64,000 nt of DNA, from contig JAHDIE010000009.1 in the NCBI GenBank assembly GCA_020630955.1, positions 42,732-106,731 of the forward strand, read 5' to 3'. Below are positions 8,518 through 17,785 of the stretch, in pieces (the first letter of the stretch is position 1; every line of letters starts with the position of its first letter). Made by a program: the position numbers and the translations under genes. The stretch comes from Saprospiraceae bacterium. GTDB taxonomy: Bacteria > Bacteroidota > Bacteroidia > Chitinophagales > Saprospiraceae. The notes beneath the pieces are model-generated. The model saw only the letters and a list, made by a program, of their open reading frames with translations. It had not been told where the DNA came from and ran no database searches.

Positions 8518-10986
8518 TTAGAAATTAAAATTTTCATTTGCAATTTGCATAATCTCTGCAAAAACACCCGCAGCCGTTACGTTAGCTCCAGCGCCAGGAC
8601 CGCTGATAACTAAAGGTGAGTCAACATAACGCAATGTATGAAATGAAATCATATTGGCACTGTTAGAAAGATTGTAAAAAGGACTTGAAGCATCAACTGA
8701 TTTTAATTGAATAAAGGCTTCGTTATTTTCAAAAGTTGCAATGTACCTTAGCCTATAATTGTTATTTTCAGCTTCTATTATCATTTTGTGAAAATGATCT
8801 TCAAATTTAATTAGGGATTCATAAAACAACTCAACGGTTTCAGCTTTCATACATTCATCTGGAAGAATTGGTGATAGTTTTACATCAGATTGATTAATCA
8901 TATATCCTGATTCCCTAGCCAGGATGGTAATTTTTCTTTTTACATCGGAACCACTTAAATCATCTCTTGGGTCAGGTTCAGTATAACCCAAGCTTTGTGC
9001 TTCCTTTACAATATCATGAAACTTAGATTCGCTATTGTAATTGTTGAAAATAAATGAAAGAGATCCACTTAGGACGGCTTCAATTTTTTCAATGGTGTCT
9101 CCTGAATTTCTTAAACTTTTAATTGTAGATATCACAGGTAGACCTGCACCAACATTTGTTTCGTTTAGAAATCTAGTGTTTCGTATTAAAGCAAGTTTTT
9201 TTAACTCATGATAGGATTCGATACTAGCGGAACTAGCAACCTTATTTGGTGTGGCAATGGATATGCTTTTGTTGATAATTTGTTTGTAAAAGTCTGGAAT
9301 TCTTGCCGATGCAGTATTATCAATAAATATTGAATTAGCTAAATTCAGATCAATCATTTTATCTACAAAAATTTGAGGATCAGCTGTTTCTTCACTTTGT
9401 AAAAGCAGTTCTTCCCAATGATTTAATTCAATACCATTTTCATTAAAAAACATTTTTCTGCTATTAGAAATACCAATCAATTTGAGATCGATGCCCTTCG
9501 TTTCTAGAACTTTTTGTTTAAACTCTTTTAATTGTTCAATCAATGTACTTCCAATTAAACCAGTACCGACTACAAATAAATTTAACGTTTTGATGGTGTT
9601 ATTGAAGAAGGTATTATGAATAAGGTTTAAGGACTTTTTTTCATCATCCGATTTGACGGCAAAAGAGATATTTAACTCAGAAGAGCCTTGTGCAATGGCT
9701 TCAATATTAACACCATTTCTTCCAAGACAAGAAAATAACTTACCTGCTATTCCTGGTTGATCTTTCATGGCTTCACCAACAGCAGCTATGATACAAATGT
9801 CTTTCTCAACATGTATTTCTGCTAGATCTTGATTATTTATTTCATTAGCAAATTCTACTTTCAAAACCTCTCTTGCAATATCTGCTTTGTCTTCTTTAAT
9901 AGCTACACAAATTGAATGTTCTGATGATGCTTGCGTTATAAGAATAACATTAATTTGACTATTGGCTAGACTGCTAAACATTCTTGAAGCAATCCCAGGT
10001 ACTCCCTGCATTCCTGTCCCAGATAGTGTTAGTAAAGCTATATTTGATTGTGAGGACAATCCTTTAATGGTACCCGAATTTTTTTGTAGGGAGTTATTGT
10101 CTATTAGTGTTCCTACATAATTTGGATTGAAAGTATTTTTTATATAAGTAGGAATTCCTTTTTCATTTACTGGACGGATGGTTGGAGGATATATTACTTT
10201 AGCTCCAAAATGTGACATTTCCATAGCTTCGATGTAGCTCATATTTTTTATAGGATATGCTGTACTTACAATATTAGGATTGCTTGTTAGCACACCATCA
10301 ACATCTGTCCAAATTTCTAACTGTTGGGCGTCCAAAGCAGCTGCAAATAGAGCTGCAGTGTAATCAGAACCTCCTCTTCCTAGGGTTGTGGTTCTACCGT
10401 GTTGGTCTGAGGCGATGAAGCCTGTAATTAGTTTTGTTTTTTTAGAGTATTGATTTACGGTTTTTATAATATTTTGATAACTGTCATCCTTATAAACTCT
10501 GGCAGAACGAAATTCACTATTGGTTTTAATAATATCTCTTGCATCAAGAAAGACACTGGGTAAGCCATTCGCGACGAAGTAGTGGGTAATTGAAAGGTTG
10601 CTGAGCCTCTCTCCAAAACTCATAACATAATCATAGGATCTATCGGAAGCTTCCTTCAATAGAAAAACGCCTTTTAATACGTTTTCAAGTTTAAGAAATA
10701 ATAAATCAATTTGTGTAAGCAAATCAACTCTTGCGTTTCCCTCTAATAAAAACCTAGCTGTTTCATAATGACGGTTTTTGCATTGATCAGCAATTTCTGC
10801 ATATTTTTCATTTCCCAGAGCAGCAATTTCTATCATATTAATCAGCTGGTCTGTTACACCTCCGAAGGCAGAGCATACAATACATAGGTTTTGTCCTGAT
10901 TCAACACGAGGCTTTACAATCGACAAAATATTTTTAATTCTATCTGGTTTACCAACAGAACTTCCACCAAATTTTAAAACGATCAT
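8518..10986 (-). CDS. thrA: Bifunctional aspartate kinase / homoserine dehydrogenase
   Basis: An 822-residue fusion. Residues 1 to about 290 are the aspartokinase (KFGGSSVGKPDRI; TLGRGGSDYTAALFA). About 310-460 are paired ACT regulatory domains (LLTLSGTGMQGVPGIASRMF; IAAVGEAMKDQPGIAG). About 470-822 are the homoserine dehydrogenase with its Rossmann start (LFVVGTGLIGSTLIEQL) and catalytic region (TEPDPRDDLSGSDVKRKI). It performs the first and third steps from aspartate to threonine and methionine. The ACT pair suggests feedback control, probably by threonine. It heads the thrABC operon. The 5' region shows no obvious Thr/Ile-rich leader peptide, and the hairpin upstream belongs to the preceding gene. 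Confidence 0.96.
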   Translation of the reverse strand: MIVLKFGGSSVGKPDRIKNILSIVKPRVESGQNLCIVCSAFGGVTDQLINMIEIAALGNEKYAEIADQCKNRHYETARFLLEGNARVDLLTQIDLLFLKLENVLKGVFLLKEASDRSYDYVMSFGERLSNLSITHYFVANGLPSVFLDARDIIKTNSEFRSARVYKDDSYQNIIKTVNQYSKKTKLITGFIASDQHGRTTTLGRGGSDYTAALFAAALDAQQLEIWTDVDGVLTSNPNIVSTAYPIKNMSYIEAMEMSHFGAKVIYPPTIRPVNEKGIPTYIKNTFNPNYVGTLIDNNSLQKNSGTIKGLSSQSNIALLTLSGTGMQGVPGIASRMFSSLANSQINVILITQASSEHSICVAIKEDKADIAREVLKVEFANEINNQDLAEIHVEKDICIIAAVGEAMKDQPGIAGKLFSCLGRNGVNIEAIAQGSSELNISFAVKSDDEKKSLNLIHNTFFNNTIKTLNLFVVGTGLIGSTLIEQLKEFKQKVLETKGIDLKLIGISNSRKMFFNENGIELNHWEELLLQSEETADPQIFVDKMIDLNLANSIFIDNTASARIPDFYKQIINKSISIATPNKVASSASIESYHELKKLALIRNTRFLNETNVGAGLPVISTIKSLRNSGDTIEKIEAVLSGSLSFIFNNYNSESKFHDIVKEAQSLGYTEPDPRDDLSGSDVKRKITILARESGYMINQSDVKLSPILPDECMKAETVELFYESLIKFEDHFHKMIIEAENNNYRLRYIATFENNEAFIQLKSVDASSPFYNLSNSANMISFHTLRYVDSPLVISGPGAGANVTAAGVFAEIMQIANENFNF

Positions 10987-11083
10987 TCTAAGTTCAAATT
11001 AAATTTACGAAAGAAGGATGTTAGAATAATATAATGCATAAACCGAGCCACATATTAAATAATTATAAAATGTGTTTTTGAGC

Positions 11084-11117
11084 AAAAAAAAGGCCTTTCG
11101 TCCAACGAAAGGCCTTT
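11084..11117 (-). terminator. Rho-independent terminator of the aldehyde dehydrogenase gene
   Basis: Perfect 13-bp inverted repeat AAAGGCCTTTCGT / ACGAAAGGCCTTT with a 3-nt loop. On the minus strand it is followed by a run of seven T's. It sits 20 bp after the aldehyde dehydrogenase stop and about 100 bp upstream of thrA, so it separates the two transcripts. Confidence 0.88.
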
Positions 11118-11137
11118 AAAGTTTATTTAATTCACTT

Positions 11138-12667
11138 TTAAAAGTTGAACTCAATTCCTTGTGCTAAAGGAACATCATCACTATAATTAATAGTATTTGT
11201 CTGTCTTCTCATATAGGCTTTCCAAGAATCTGAACCGGATTCTCTACCTCCTCCCGTTTCTTTTTCCCCTCCAAACGCGCCACCTATTTCAGCTCCAGAA
11301 GTTCCTATATTTACATTAGCAATTCCACAATCCGAGCCACCAGCGGATAAGAAGATCTCTGCATCTTTTAAACTGTTTGTCATGATTGCGGAGGAAAGAC
11401 CTTGAGGGACATCATTTTGGATAGCGATGGCATTTGAAAGGTCGCCTGAATATTTAATAAGGTATAATAGGGGAGCAAAAGTTTCATGTTGGACTATCGC
11501 TAACTCATTGGTTACTTCAGCAATTGAAGGACTTACATAGCACCCACTTTCATAGCCAGGACCTTCAAGTTGTTTTCCTTCTACAACGACATTTCCGCCT
11601 TGATCTTTAACTGATTGTATGGCTTTAAGATAATTTTCAACTGAGTCTTTATCAATTAATGGACCAATATGATTATTGGTATCAAGAGGGTTACCAATTT
11701 TTAATTGATTATAAGCTGAACTAATATTTTCTTTTACTTTGTCATAGATACTTTCGTGAATAATCAATCTTCTTGTAGAAGTACATCGTTGTCCACAAGT
11801 ACCTACCGCACCAAACACTGCACCGGTTAATACGACTTTAAGATCAGCAGTAGGAGTAATAATGATAGCATTGTTTCCACCTAACTCCAGTAAAGATCTA
11901 CCAAGTCTTTCCGCAACGTCGCGGCCGACAGCTCTTCCCATTCTTGTACTTCCTGTGGCAGAAATTAAAGGAATTCTTTTATCACTTGTCATCCATTGCC
12001 CAACCTGTGCATCCCCAGTAATAATTGATGATATACCTTCCGGTAAATTATTTTCTTTAAGTATATCGTGTAATATTTTTTGACAAGCAATGCTACACAT
12101 AGGAGTTTTTTCACTTCCTTTCCAAATACAAACATCACCACAGACTAAAGCGATCATTGAGTTCCAGGCCCAAACAGCAACAGGAAAATTGAATGCTGAA
12201 ATTATTCCTACGATTCCAATTGGATGCCATTGCTCATACATTCTATGTTCAGGTCTTTCGGAGTGCATAGAAAGCCCATACAGTTGACGAGAAAGGCCAA
12301 CAGCAAAGTCGCAGATATCGATCATTTCTTGAACTTCACCCCAACCTTCTTGTAAGCTTTTACCCATTTCATAAGAAACAAGTCTTCCTAAAGCGTCCTT
12401 ATGTTTTCTAAGTGCTTCTCCATATTGTCTGACGATTTCACCTCTTTTAGGAGCTGGAATTTTCCTCCATTCCGGAAATGCTTTTTGTGCTTGGGAAACA
12501 ACCAGTTCATACTGTTGTTTAGTGGTTGTACTTACCTCACCAATTACTTTTCCATCTACGGGAGAATAGGAAGTAATATAGTCTTCAGAGATGTGTGCGT
12601 TGATTCCAGTCCAGGTACCATTATTTTTGGCCTCAAGACCAAGTTGTTGTAAAAAGTCTAAATTCAT
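11138..12667 (-). CDS. amaB: Aldehyde dehydrogenase, ALDH7 (aminoadipate semialdehyde dehydrogenase) type
   Basis: A 509-residue NAD-dependent aldehyde dehydrogenase. The catalytic cysteine is in GAVGTCGQRCTSTRRL, the general-base glutamate in LLELGGNN, and the cofactor region includes ISAFNFPVAVWAWN. These, the MYEQWHPIG segment and the C-terminal EKETGGGRESGSDSWK match the ALDH7/antiquitin family, which oxidises alpha-aminoadipate semialdehyde (piperideine-6-carboxylate) in lysine breakdown. The gene ends in a strong terminator. No other lysine-degradation genes are beside it, so the exact substrate is inferred from family only. Confidence 0.85.
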   Translation of the reverse strand: MNLDFLQQLGLEAKNNGTWTGINAHISEDYITSYSPVDGKVIGEVSTTTKQQYELVVSQAQKAFPEWRKIPAPKRGEIVRQYGEALRKHKDALGRLVSYEMGKSLQEGWGEVQEMIDICDFAVGLSRQLYGLSMHSERPEHRMYEQWHPIGIVGIISAFNFPVAVWAWNSMIALVCGDVCIWKGSEKTPMCSIACQKILHDILKENNLPEGISSIITGDAQVGQWMTSDKRIPLISATGSTRMGRAVGRDVAERLGRSLLELGGNNAIIITPTADLKVVLTGAVFGAVGTCGQRCTSTRRLIIHESIYDKVKENISSAYNQLKIGNPLDTNNHIGPLIDKDSVENYLKAIQSVKDQGGNVVVEGKQLEGPGYESGCYVSPSIAEVTNELAIVQHETFAPLLYLIKYSGDLSNAIAIQNDVPQGLSSAIMTNSLKDAEIFLSAGGSDCGIANVNIGTSGAEIGGAFGGEKETGGGRESGSDSWKAYMRRQTNTINYSDDVPLAQGIEFNF

Positions 12668-12688
12668 GAATTGTCTAATTTATGGTAT

Positions 12689-12713
12689 AAAAAAACCCTT
12701 ACTTGAAGGGCTT
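12689..12713 (-). terminator. Small terminator after the 42-aa ORF
   Basis: On the minus strand AGCCCTT-CAAGT-AAGGGTT forms a short hairpin followed by six T's. It lies about 10 bp past the stop of the small membrane ORF and about 20 bp before the aldehyde dehydrogenase start. Confidence 0.6.
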
Positions 12714-12723
12714 TAAGTATTTC

Positions 12724-12852
12724 TTACATGATTGTACCGTCGCTATGATTATACAAGGCAATCAATAAAACTATGAATAGAAACAAAGCGAATAGAAATA
12801 AACCTAAGCAGCTTCCCTTTCTTCCCCATTTGATATTGTTTCCTCCTGACAT
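12724..12852 (-). CDS. Small single-span membrane protein, 42 aa
   Basis: This ORF is too short for the ORF track; I translated it by hand. It begins MSGGNNIKWGRKGSC, continues as one strongly hydrophobic helix (about residues 16-34) and ends in a short polar tail. It has an ATG start, sits in the gap between aminopeptidase P and the aldehyde dehydrogenase, and is followed at once by a hairpin with a T-run. That placement supports a real, separately terminated gene. The N terminus is positively charged, so it probably faces the cytoplasm. Function unknown. The remaining flanks of this gap show nothing further. Confidence 0.55.
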   Translation of the reverse strand: MSGGNNIKWGRKGSCLGLFLFALFLFIVLLIALYNHSDGTIM

Positions 12853-12920
12853 TTTAATGTATTTTATAATTTAGTGCAAAGAAAGGCTATTTATCATTTT
12901 TATTAAAGCAAAAAATGAAA

Positions 12921-14684
12921 TTAAATGGGTGAACATTGAGGTTTAAGCCAATTCTTGATTTCTTCGTCAAGTAGTGGACTTAATTTCTTCCAAACCAAAG
13001 CATGATAGTCATTTAACCACATAATTTCTTTTACAGAAAGCATAGCAAGATCTATTGCTTTGGTTTGTATAGGATATAGCGTTATTGTTTCAAACTGAAG
13101 AAAATCCTCATGATCAGAGGGTATGGTAATAACAAGGTTTTCAATTCTAATTCCAAAATCACCAACTTTATAGAACCCTGGTTCATTTGATGTTACCATT
13201 CCTGCCTTTAAAATATTTTTACCTCGGGCGGAATTTCCTGCATCAAAACCCTGTGGTCCTTCATGTACATTTAAAAAATGACCAACACCATGACCAGTAC
13301 CATGGCCATAGTTCATGTTTTCACTCCAGAGGGGTTGTCGAGCAAGTATGTCCAATTGAACCCCTTTTGTGCCTTTAGGAAATTTCGCCATTGCTAAACC
13401 AATATGCCCTTTAAGAACTAAAGTGTAGGCCTTCTTTTGTTCTTTAGTAGGTGACCCGAAAGCAAATGTTCTAGTTATATCTGTTGTTCCTTCAAAAAAC
13501 TGAGCTCCAGAATCACAAAGCAATATTCCTTTTTTAGATATTGTTGATGAACTTTCTTTATTGGGTCTGTAATGTATTATCGCTCCATTTCCATTGAATC
13601 CTACAATAGCAGGAAAGCTTTCACCAAAATAATTGTTTTCCTGAGCTCTATACTCAGCAAGTTTTTCTCCAAAATGATATTCGCTGACACCATGGTCAAT
13701 ATTTTGGTCTAACCAATAAAATGCTTTGGCTAAAGCTATACCGTCTTTTACCATCGCTATTCTAAAGTTTTCTAATTCTACCTTATTTTTTATTGATTTT
13801 TGTTCAGTAATAAAACTAGGCTTGTTAACTACAGAATTTAAAGGTAGTAGATCATAAAGTGCAGCGTTGCATATATTTTCATCAATGATAACTTTTCCGC
13901 TTAACAACTTTACTTCGTTTTTAATGGCATCATAAGGCCTGATAGTAATGTCTAAATCATTTATGTATTTAAGAATTTCAAGCACTTTAAATTCATCGAT
14001 AAAGAGATATATTTTATCAGAACTAATAATAAGATATGCAGATATTACTGGGTTAAATTCAACATCATTCCCTCTTATATTAAGCACCCATGCTAACTCG
14101 GCCAAATCCGAAATGATTATGTGTTTTGCATTATTAACAAAAAGATATTTTCTTATTGATGCTATTTTTTCTTTTGCTGAATTTCCCGAGTAAGATGAAT
14201 TGTGAATAAAGGCTTTTGATATGGGTAACGCTGGACGATCATTCCATACTAATTCGATTACATCAGGATGGGTAATTAGATTTATTTTAGCCTTATTGAG
14301 CTTTTTCCGAATGCGTTTTTCTTGTGCTTTGGATATAGTCCAACCATCGATAGCTACTGTAGAACCTTCGGCTAGGTTTTCGCAAACCCAATGATCGAAG
14401 CCTGGAGAAAGACGATTTTCAATTTTATGTAGTATGAACTCCGAGGAGCTTAACTCTTGTTCTGCTTGGAGAAAATACCTAGAATCTGTCCACAAACCCG
14501 CATGATTTTGTGTAATTAATGCGGTCCCAGCGGACCCAGTAAAACCGGAAACCCATTCTCTTGATTTCCAATGATCGGAAAGATACTCACTTTGATGAGG
14601 ATCAGAGCTAGGAATAATAAGAGCATCTATTTTCTTTGTTTCTAGGATTTCCCTAATTGCCGAAATCCGGGCATTTATAGTCAT
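12921..14684 (-). CDS. Xaa-Pro aminopeptidase (aminopeptidase P family, M24B)
   Basis: A 587-residue enzyme that releases N-terminal residues preceding proline. It has the three-domain form typical of eukaryotic-type APP: two creatinase-like N-terminal domains (about 1-310), then a pita-bread catalytic domain. The metal ligands are visible in order: the two aspartates in CDSGAQFFEGTTDITRTF, histidine in GTGHGVGHFLNVHEGP, glutamate in TSNEPGFY and glutamate in GIRIENLV. No signal peptide is seen, so it is probably cytoplasmic. It is divergent from rpoN. Confidence 0.93.
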   Translation of the reverse strand: MTINARISAIREILETKKIDALIIPSSDPHQSEYLSDHWKSREWVSGFTGSAGTALITQNHAGLWTDSRYFLQAEQELSSSEFILHKIENRLSPGFDHWVCENLAEGSTVAIDGWTISKAQEKRIRKKLNKAKINLITHPDVIELVWNDRPALPISKAFIHNSSYSGNSAKEKIASIRKYLFVNNAKHIIISDLAELAWVLNIRGNDVEFNPVISAYLIISSDKIYLFIDEFKVLEILKYINDLDITIRPYDAIKNEVKLLSGKVIIDENICNAALYDLLPLNSVVNKPSFITEQKSIKNKVELENFRIAMVKDGIALAKAFYWLDQNIDHGVSEYHFGEKLAEYRAQENNYFGESFPAIVGFNGNGAIIHYRPNKESSSTISKKGILLCDSGAQFFEGTTDITRTFAFGSPTKEQKKAYTLVLKGHIGLAMAKFPKGTKGVQLDILARQPLWSENMNYGHGTGHGVGHFLNVHEGPQGFDAGNSARGKNILKAGMVTSNEPGFYKVGDFGIRIENLVITIPSDHEDFLQFETITLYPIQTKAIDLAMLSVKEIMWLNDYHALVWKKLSPLLDEEIKNWLKPQCSPI

Positions 14685-14728
14685 ATTAAATATATTTATA
14701 ATATATAACCAACTAATTTGGAACGAAT

Positions 14729-14760
14729 TTTGTATTATAAAGTTTTATAATGTATGTTTG
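14729..14760 (+). promoter_or_regulatory. Promoter of rpoN (Bacteroidota consensus)
   Basis: TTTG at 14729-14732, a 20-bp spacer, and TATGTTTG at 14753-14760. This matches the primary sigma (ABfA-type) consensus TTTG-N19..21-TAnnTTTG of Bacteroidota. It would start transcription about 70 nt before the rpoN ATG. Confidence 0.65.
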
Positions 14761-14835
14761 ACCTGAACTTACCAAATAATAAAACCAAAACATACAGATC
14801 AAATATAGTGTTTAATAATAGTTAAATATCATAAG

Positions 14836-16320
14836 ATGTTAAAGCAGAGATTATCGCAGAAAATGTTGCAAAAGCTGTCGCCACAGCAAATACAACTGAT
14901 GAAGTTGTTGCAAATTCCCACAGCAACATTAGATCAAAGAATAAAAGAAGAGCTAGAAGCAAATCCGGCATTGGATGAAGGGGAAGAAAATGACTTATCA
15001 GAAATCTATGATCTCGAAAACGAAAATAAAGAGGAAGGTGATGATGAGTTTGAGTTAGACGACTATCTAAATGAATATATCGAAGATGACCCTACCTTAT
15101 ATCGATTAACAAGTGAAAAGTTTGTTAGTGAGGAAGAGACAAAGAAAATGCCGATAGCGGTTTCCGATACTTTTCATGAATATTTAGAAACTCAGCTGGG
15201 GATGCAAGAACTAGAGGATGACAGAAAGTTAATGATAGCAAAACAAATTATTGGAAGTATCGACGCAGACGGATATCTTAGAAGAGATTCTTTTTCAATT
15301 ATCGATGATTTATTATTTTCTCAAAACATTGTAGCTACGGAACAAGAAATTGAAGAGACGATCTCTATGGTACAAACGTTTGATCCTCCTGGGATTTGTT
15401 CAAGAAATCTACAGGAGAGTTTAATAATTCAATTGAACCAAAAAGAAAATGATACAGAAGAATCTATAGTTAAAAGAGCAAGAATGAATGCTCTAAAGAT
15501 TTTAATGAATCACTTTAATGAGTTTACAAAAAAGCACTACAAGAAACTCCAGAAAAATTTGTTTTTATCTGAATTTGAACTTAAAGATGCAATTAATGAG
15601 ATTCTGAAGTTGAATCCAAAACCGGCTAGTGGTCATGTTCAGAATATTTCAGGTACAAATCAGTATATAGTTCCAGATTTTATCATCAATAATAGAGATG
15701 GTGAAATTGAGTTGGTGTTGAATAGTAAAAATGCTCCAGATTTGATGATTAATGATAATTATCTAGATATGCTAAAAAGCTTCAAGGTCAATACATCAGG
15801 AAGAAGAGCGTCGACAAAAGAGAAAGAAGCTATAATGTTTATAAAGCAAAAAATAGACTCAGCAAAATGGTTTATTGATGCAATAAAGCAAAGGCAAGAT
15901 ACCTTGTATAATACCATGTACTCAATCCTGCAATTTCAATATGATTATTTCACTACTGGAGATGAGAGAAGGCTAAAGCCAATGATACTAAAGGATATTG
16001 CAGAAATAACAGGCCTTGATATATCCACAGTTTCTAGAGTAGCAAATAGCAAATTTGTGCAAACAGAATTTGGAACAAAAAGATTAAAGGACTTTTTCTC
16101 AGAATCTTTACAAACACAAGATGGGCAAGAAGTTTCTACACTAGAGGTAAAAAATATTCTTTCAGACATAATATTAAGGGAAGACAAAAGGAAACCCCTT
16201 TCAGATGAGAAGTTGAAAGATTATTTACAGCAGAAAGGCTATAATATTGCAAGAAGGACTGTTGCAAAATATAGGGAGCAACTAAATATTCCAGTAGCGA
16301 GACTTAGAAAAGAACTATAG
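14836..16320 (+). CDS. rpoN: RNA polymerase sigma-54 factor
   Basis: A 494-residue sigma-54. The glutamine/leucine-rich N-terminal activator region (LSQKMLQKLSPQQIQLMKLL) is followed by an acidic linker, the core-binding domain, a helix-turn-helix region (DIAEITGLDISTVSRVANS) and the C-terminal RpoN box (ARRTVAKYREQL) that reads the -24 element. It directs promoters that need AAA+ activators. No activator gene is in the window. Its last six bases CTATAG are also the last six bases of the convergent gene on the other strand. Confidence 0.97.
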   Translation: MLKQRLSQKMLQKLSPQQIQLMKLLQIPTATLDQRIKEELEANPALDEGEENDLSEIYDLENENKEEGDDEFELDDYLNEYIEDDPTLYRLTSEKFVSEEETKKMPIAVSDTFHEYLETQLGMQELEDDRKLMIAKQIIGSIDADGYLRRDSFSIIDDLLFSQNIVATEQEIEETISMVQTFDPPGICSRNLQESLIIQLNQKENDTEESIVKRARMNALKILMNHFNEFTKKHYKKLQKNLFLSEFELKDAINEILKLNPKPASGHVQNISGTNQYIVPDFIINNRDGEIELVLNSKNAPDLMINDNYLDMLKSFKVNTSGRRASTKEKEAIMFIKQKIDSAKWFIDAIKQRQDTLYNTMYSILQFQYDYFTTGDERRLKPMILKDIAEITGLDISTVSRVANSKFVQTEFGTKRLKDFFSESLQTQDGQEVSTLEVKNILSDIILREDKRKPLSDEKLKDYLQQKGYNIARRTVAKYREQLNIPVARLRKEL

Positions 16321-17061
16321 ATACTTTTTAAGTTCTTTTAATAGCTTTTGACCTTCTTCGTTGTATAAGATATCGTCAGTCAATGGTTTCTGAAGAAGCT
16401 CTACGGCTTCATTGGTCTTTTTTAATCCAACTTTAGCAATAGCTAAATAGAAATTTACTGGATATCCAATTTCTGCTAATTCCTGATTTGATAAAATAGA
16501 TTCTGCTTTTTCCCAATTTTTTACATACAAATAAGAAACAGCTAAATAAAATTTGTATTTAGGGTTATTGTCACTTTCGATGAGCTTTTGAAAGTCATTG
16601 ATCGCTTCAGGATAGTTTCTTTTAGAATAATTATAATAAGGATCATTTTTTGTAATGTCATCATTACTTCTTGATACATTAGGCATGGCGTAAGGAACCA
16701 TTGTTTTTGATGCTAACAATTGCCCATTATATGTTTTGGAGCTAGACCCGTTAAATGTAATATAACCAAGAAGTAGTAATATGGAGGCAGCAATAGCAAA
16801 GATTAATGATTTTCGTAAAATCCCAGATTCCTTATTTAGATCTTTTGCATACTTATTGTTTTCATGATCTATTAGAAATTGATACTTGCTTTTCATTACT
16901 GAATAAGCAATGCCTTTTTCAATCAAGTTAAATTCCTTCAGATAGATTTGAAAGTCTTGGTCATTATCGACAATACCAAGTTCATTTTTTGTTAGACTAT
17001 TTTGTAGTAGAAGTTTGTCTATAATATCCTGATACATTTGCAACTTATTTTCATTAATCAT
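16315..17061 (-). CDS. Membrane-anchored TPR-like protein, probable sigma-factor partner
   Basis: About 248 residues from the ATG at 17061; the track start at 17085 is a TTG. The N-terminal part (about 1-85) is helical and cytoplasmic. One membrane segment follows (SLIFAIAASILLLLGYITF), then an extracytoplasmic part with TPR-like helices (YPEAINDFQKLIESDNNPKYKFYLAVSYLY). Its position directly after an ECF-type sigma gene (10-nt gap) and its topology resemble the anti-sigma/TPR proteins of Saprospira-type sigma pairs. I see no ZAS zinc motif, so an anti-sigma role is inference. Confidence 0.7.
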   Translation of the reverse strand: MINENKLQMYQDIIDKLLLQNSLTKNELGIVDNDQDFQIYLKEFNLIEKGIAYSVMKSKYQFLIDHENNKYAKDLNKESGILRKSLIFAIAASILLLLGYITFNGSSSKTYNGQLLASKTMVPYAMPNVSRSNDDITKNDPYYNYSKRNYPEAINDFQKLIESDNNPKYKFYLAVSYLYVKNWEKAESILSNQELAEIGYPVNFYLAIAKVGLKKTNEAVELLQKPLTDDILYNEEGQKLLKELKKYL

Positions 17062-17071
17062 AGTGAGTTGT

Positions 17072-17626
17072 TTAAGATTTATCAACTAAAAACATTTTTC
17101 GCAATCGTTGAATGCATTTAAATTTTTTAGTTTTTGCGGTGTCTGTATTTTTGTATTTCATTTTTAATGCTATTTCTTGTAAAGACAGTTTTTTGAAATA
17201 ATAAGATTCAAGTAAGATTTTACAAGGGTCACCTAACTTTTGAAGTGCGTTTTCAATACTTAGGAGGACATCTCTTTCTTCGTCAAAATCTAGTTCATCA
17301 AGGGTGGCAGCATTAAATAGAGAACTTTCATTAAATGATTCATGATGGCTCTTTTTAATTTTTCTAAAATGTTCCATCATTTTGTTTTTTCCAATAGTAA
17401 ACAAATAAGATTTAACATTATCAAGCATTTTTAATTTTCCACTAATAACATTTTCATATAAAATAATGATGGATACTTGGAAGATTTCTAAGGCTTGATC
17501 TCTAGAGAAATTACCATTGTTTTGGACCCATGATAGAAATGGTTCTCGATGTTCATCATAAATTTCTGACAGTGCACGATTTTCATTTTCTCGTATGTAT
17601 TCAGTCCAATTAATAGGTGATTTCAT
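17072..17626 (-). CDS. RNA polymerase sigma factor, sigma-70/ECF type
   Basis: A 184-residue protein with sigma region 2 (DQALEIFQVSIIILYENV ... NVKSYLFTIGKNKMMEHFRK) and region 4 (LLESYYFKKLSLQEIALKMKY ... KCIQRLRKMF). It is an alternative sigma factor in the cytoplasm. Its C-terminal TDTAKTKKFKCIQRL pattern resembles a group common in Bacteroidota that is paired with membrane TPR proteins, as here. It is divergent from secA. Its regulon cannot be told from the sequence. Confidence 0.9.
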   Translation of the reverse strand: MKSPINWTEYIRENENRALSEIYDEHREPFLSWVQNNGNFSRDQALEIFQVSIIILYENVISGKLKMLDNVKSYLFTIGKNKMMEHFRKIKKSHHESFNESSLFNAATLDELDFDEERDVLLSIENALQKLGDPCKILLESYYFKKLSLQEIALKMKYKNTDTAKTKKFKCIQRLRKMFLVDKS

Positions 17627-17785
17627 TGGTATATGATGAATTGATCAATAAGTAACCCCAAAGCGGTAAAATAAAGGTAATAATTCAATATAAAATTCTG
17701 TCATTATGACAAATAGAAAGCTATGGTACAATATATGAACGTTTAGTTTTGATTAGCTTTGCATAAAAATTCAAATCCACATTTC

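Noticed and set aside
10987-11137. Threonine-operon attenuator upstream of thrA
   Set aside because: The only strong hairpin has its T-run placed to end the aldehyde dehydrogenase transcript, and I found no leader ORF rich in Thr or Ile codons.
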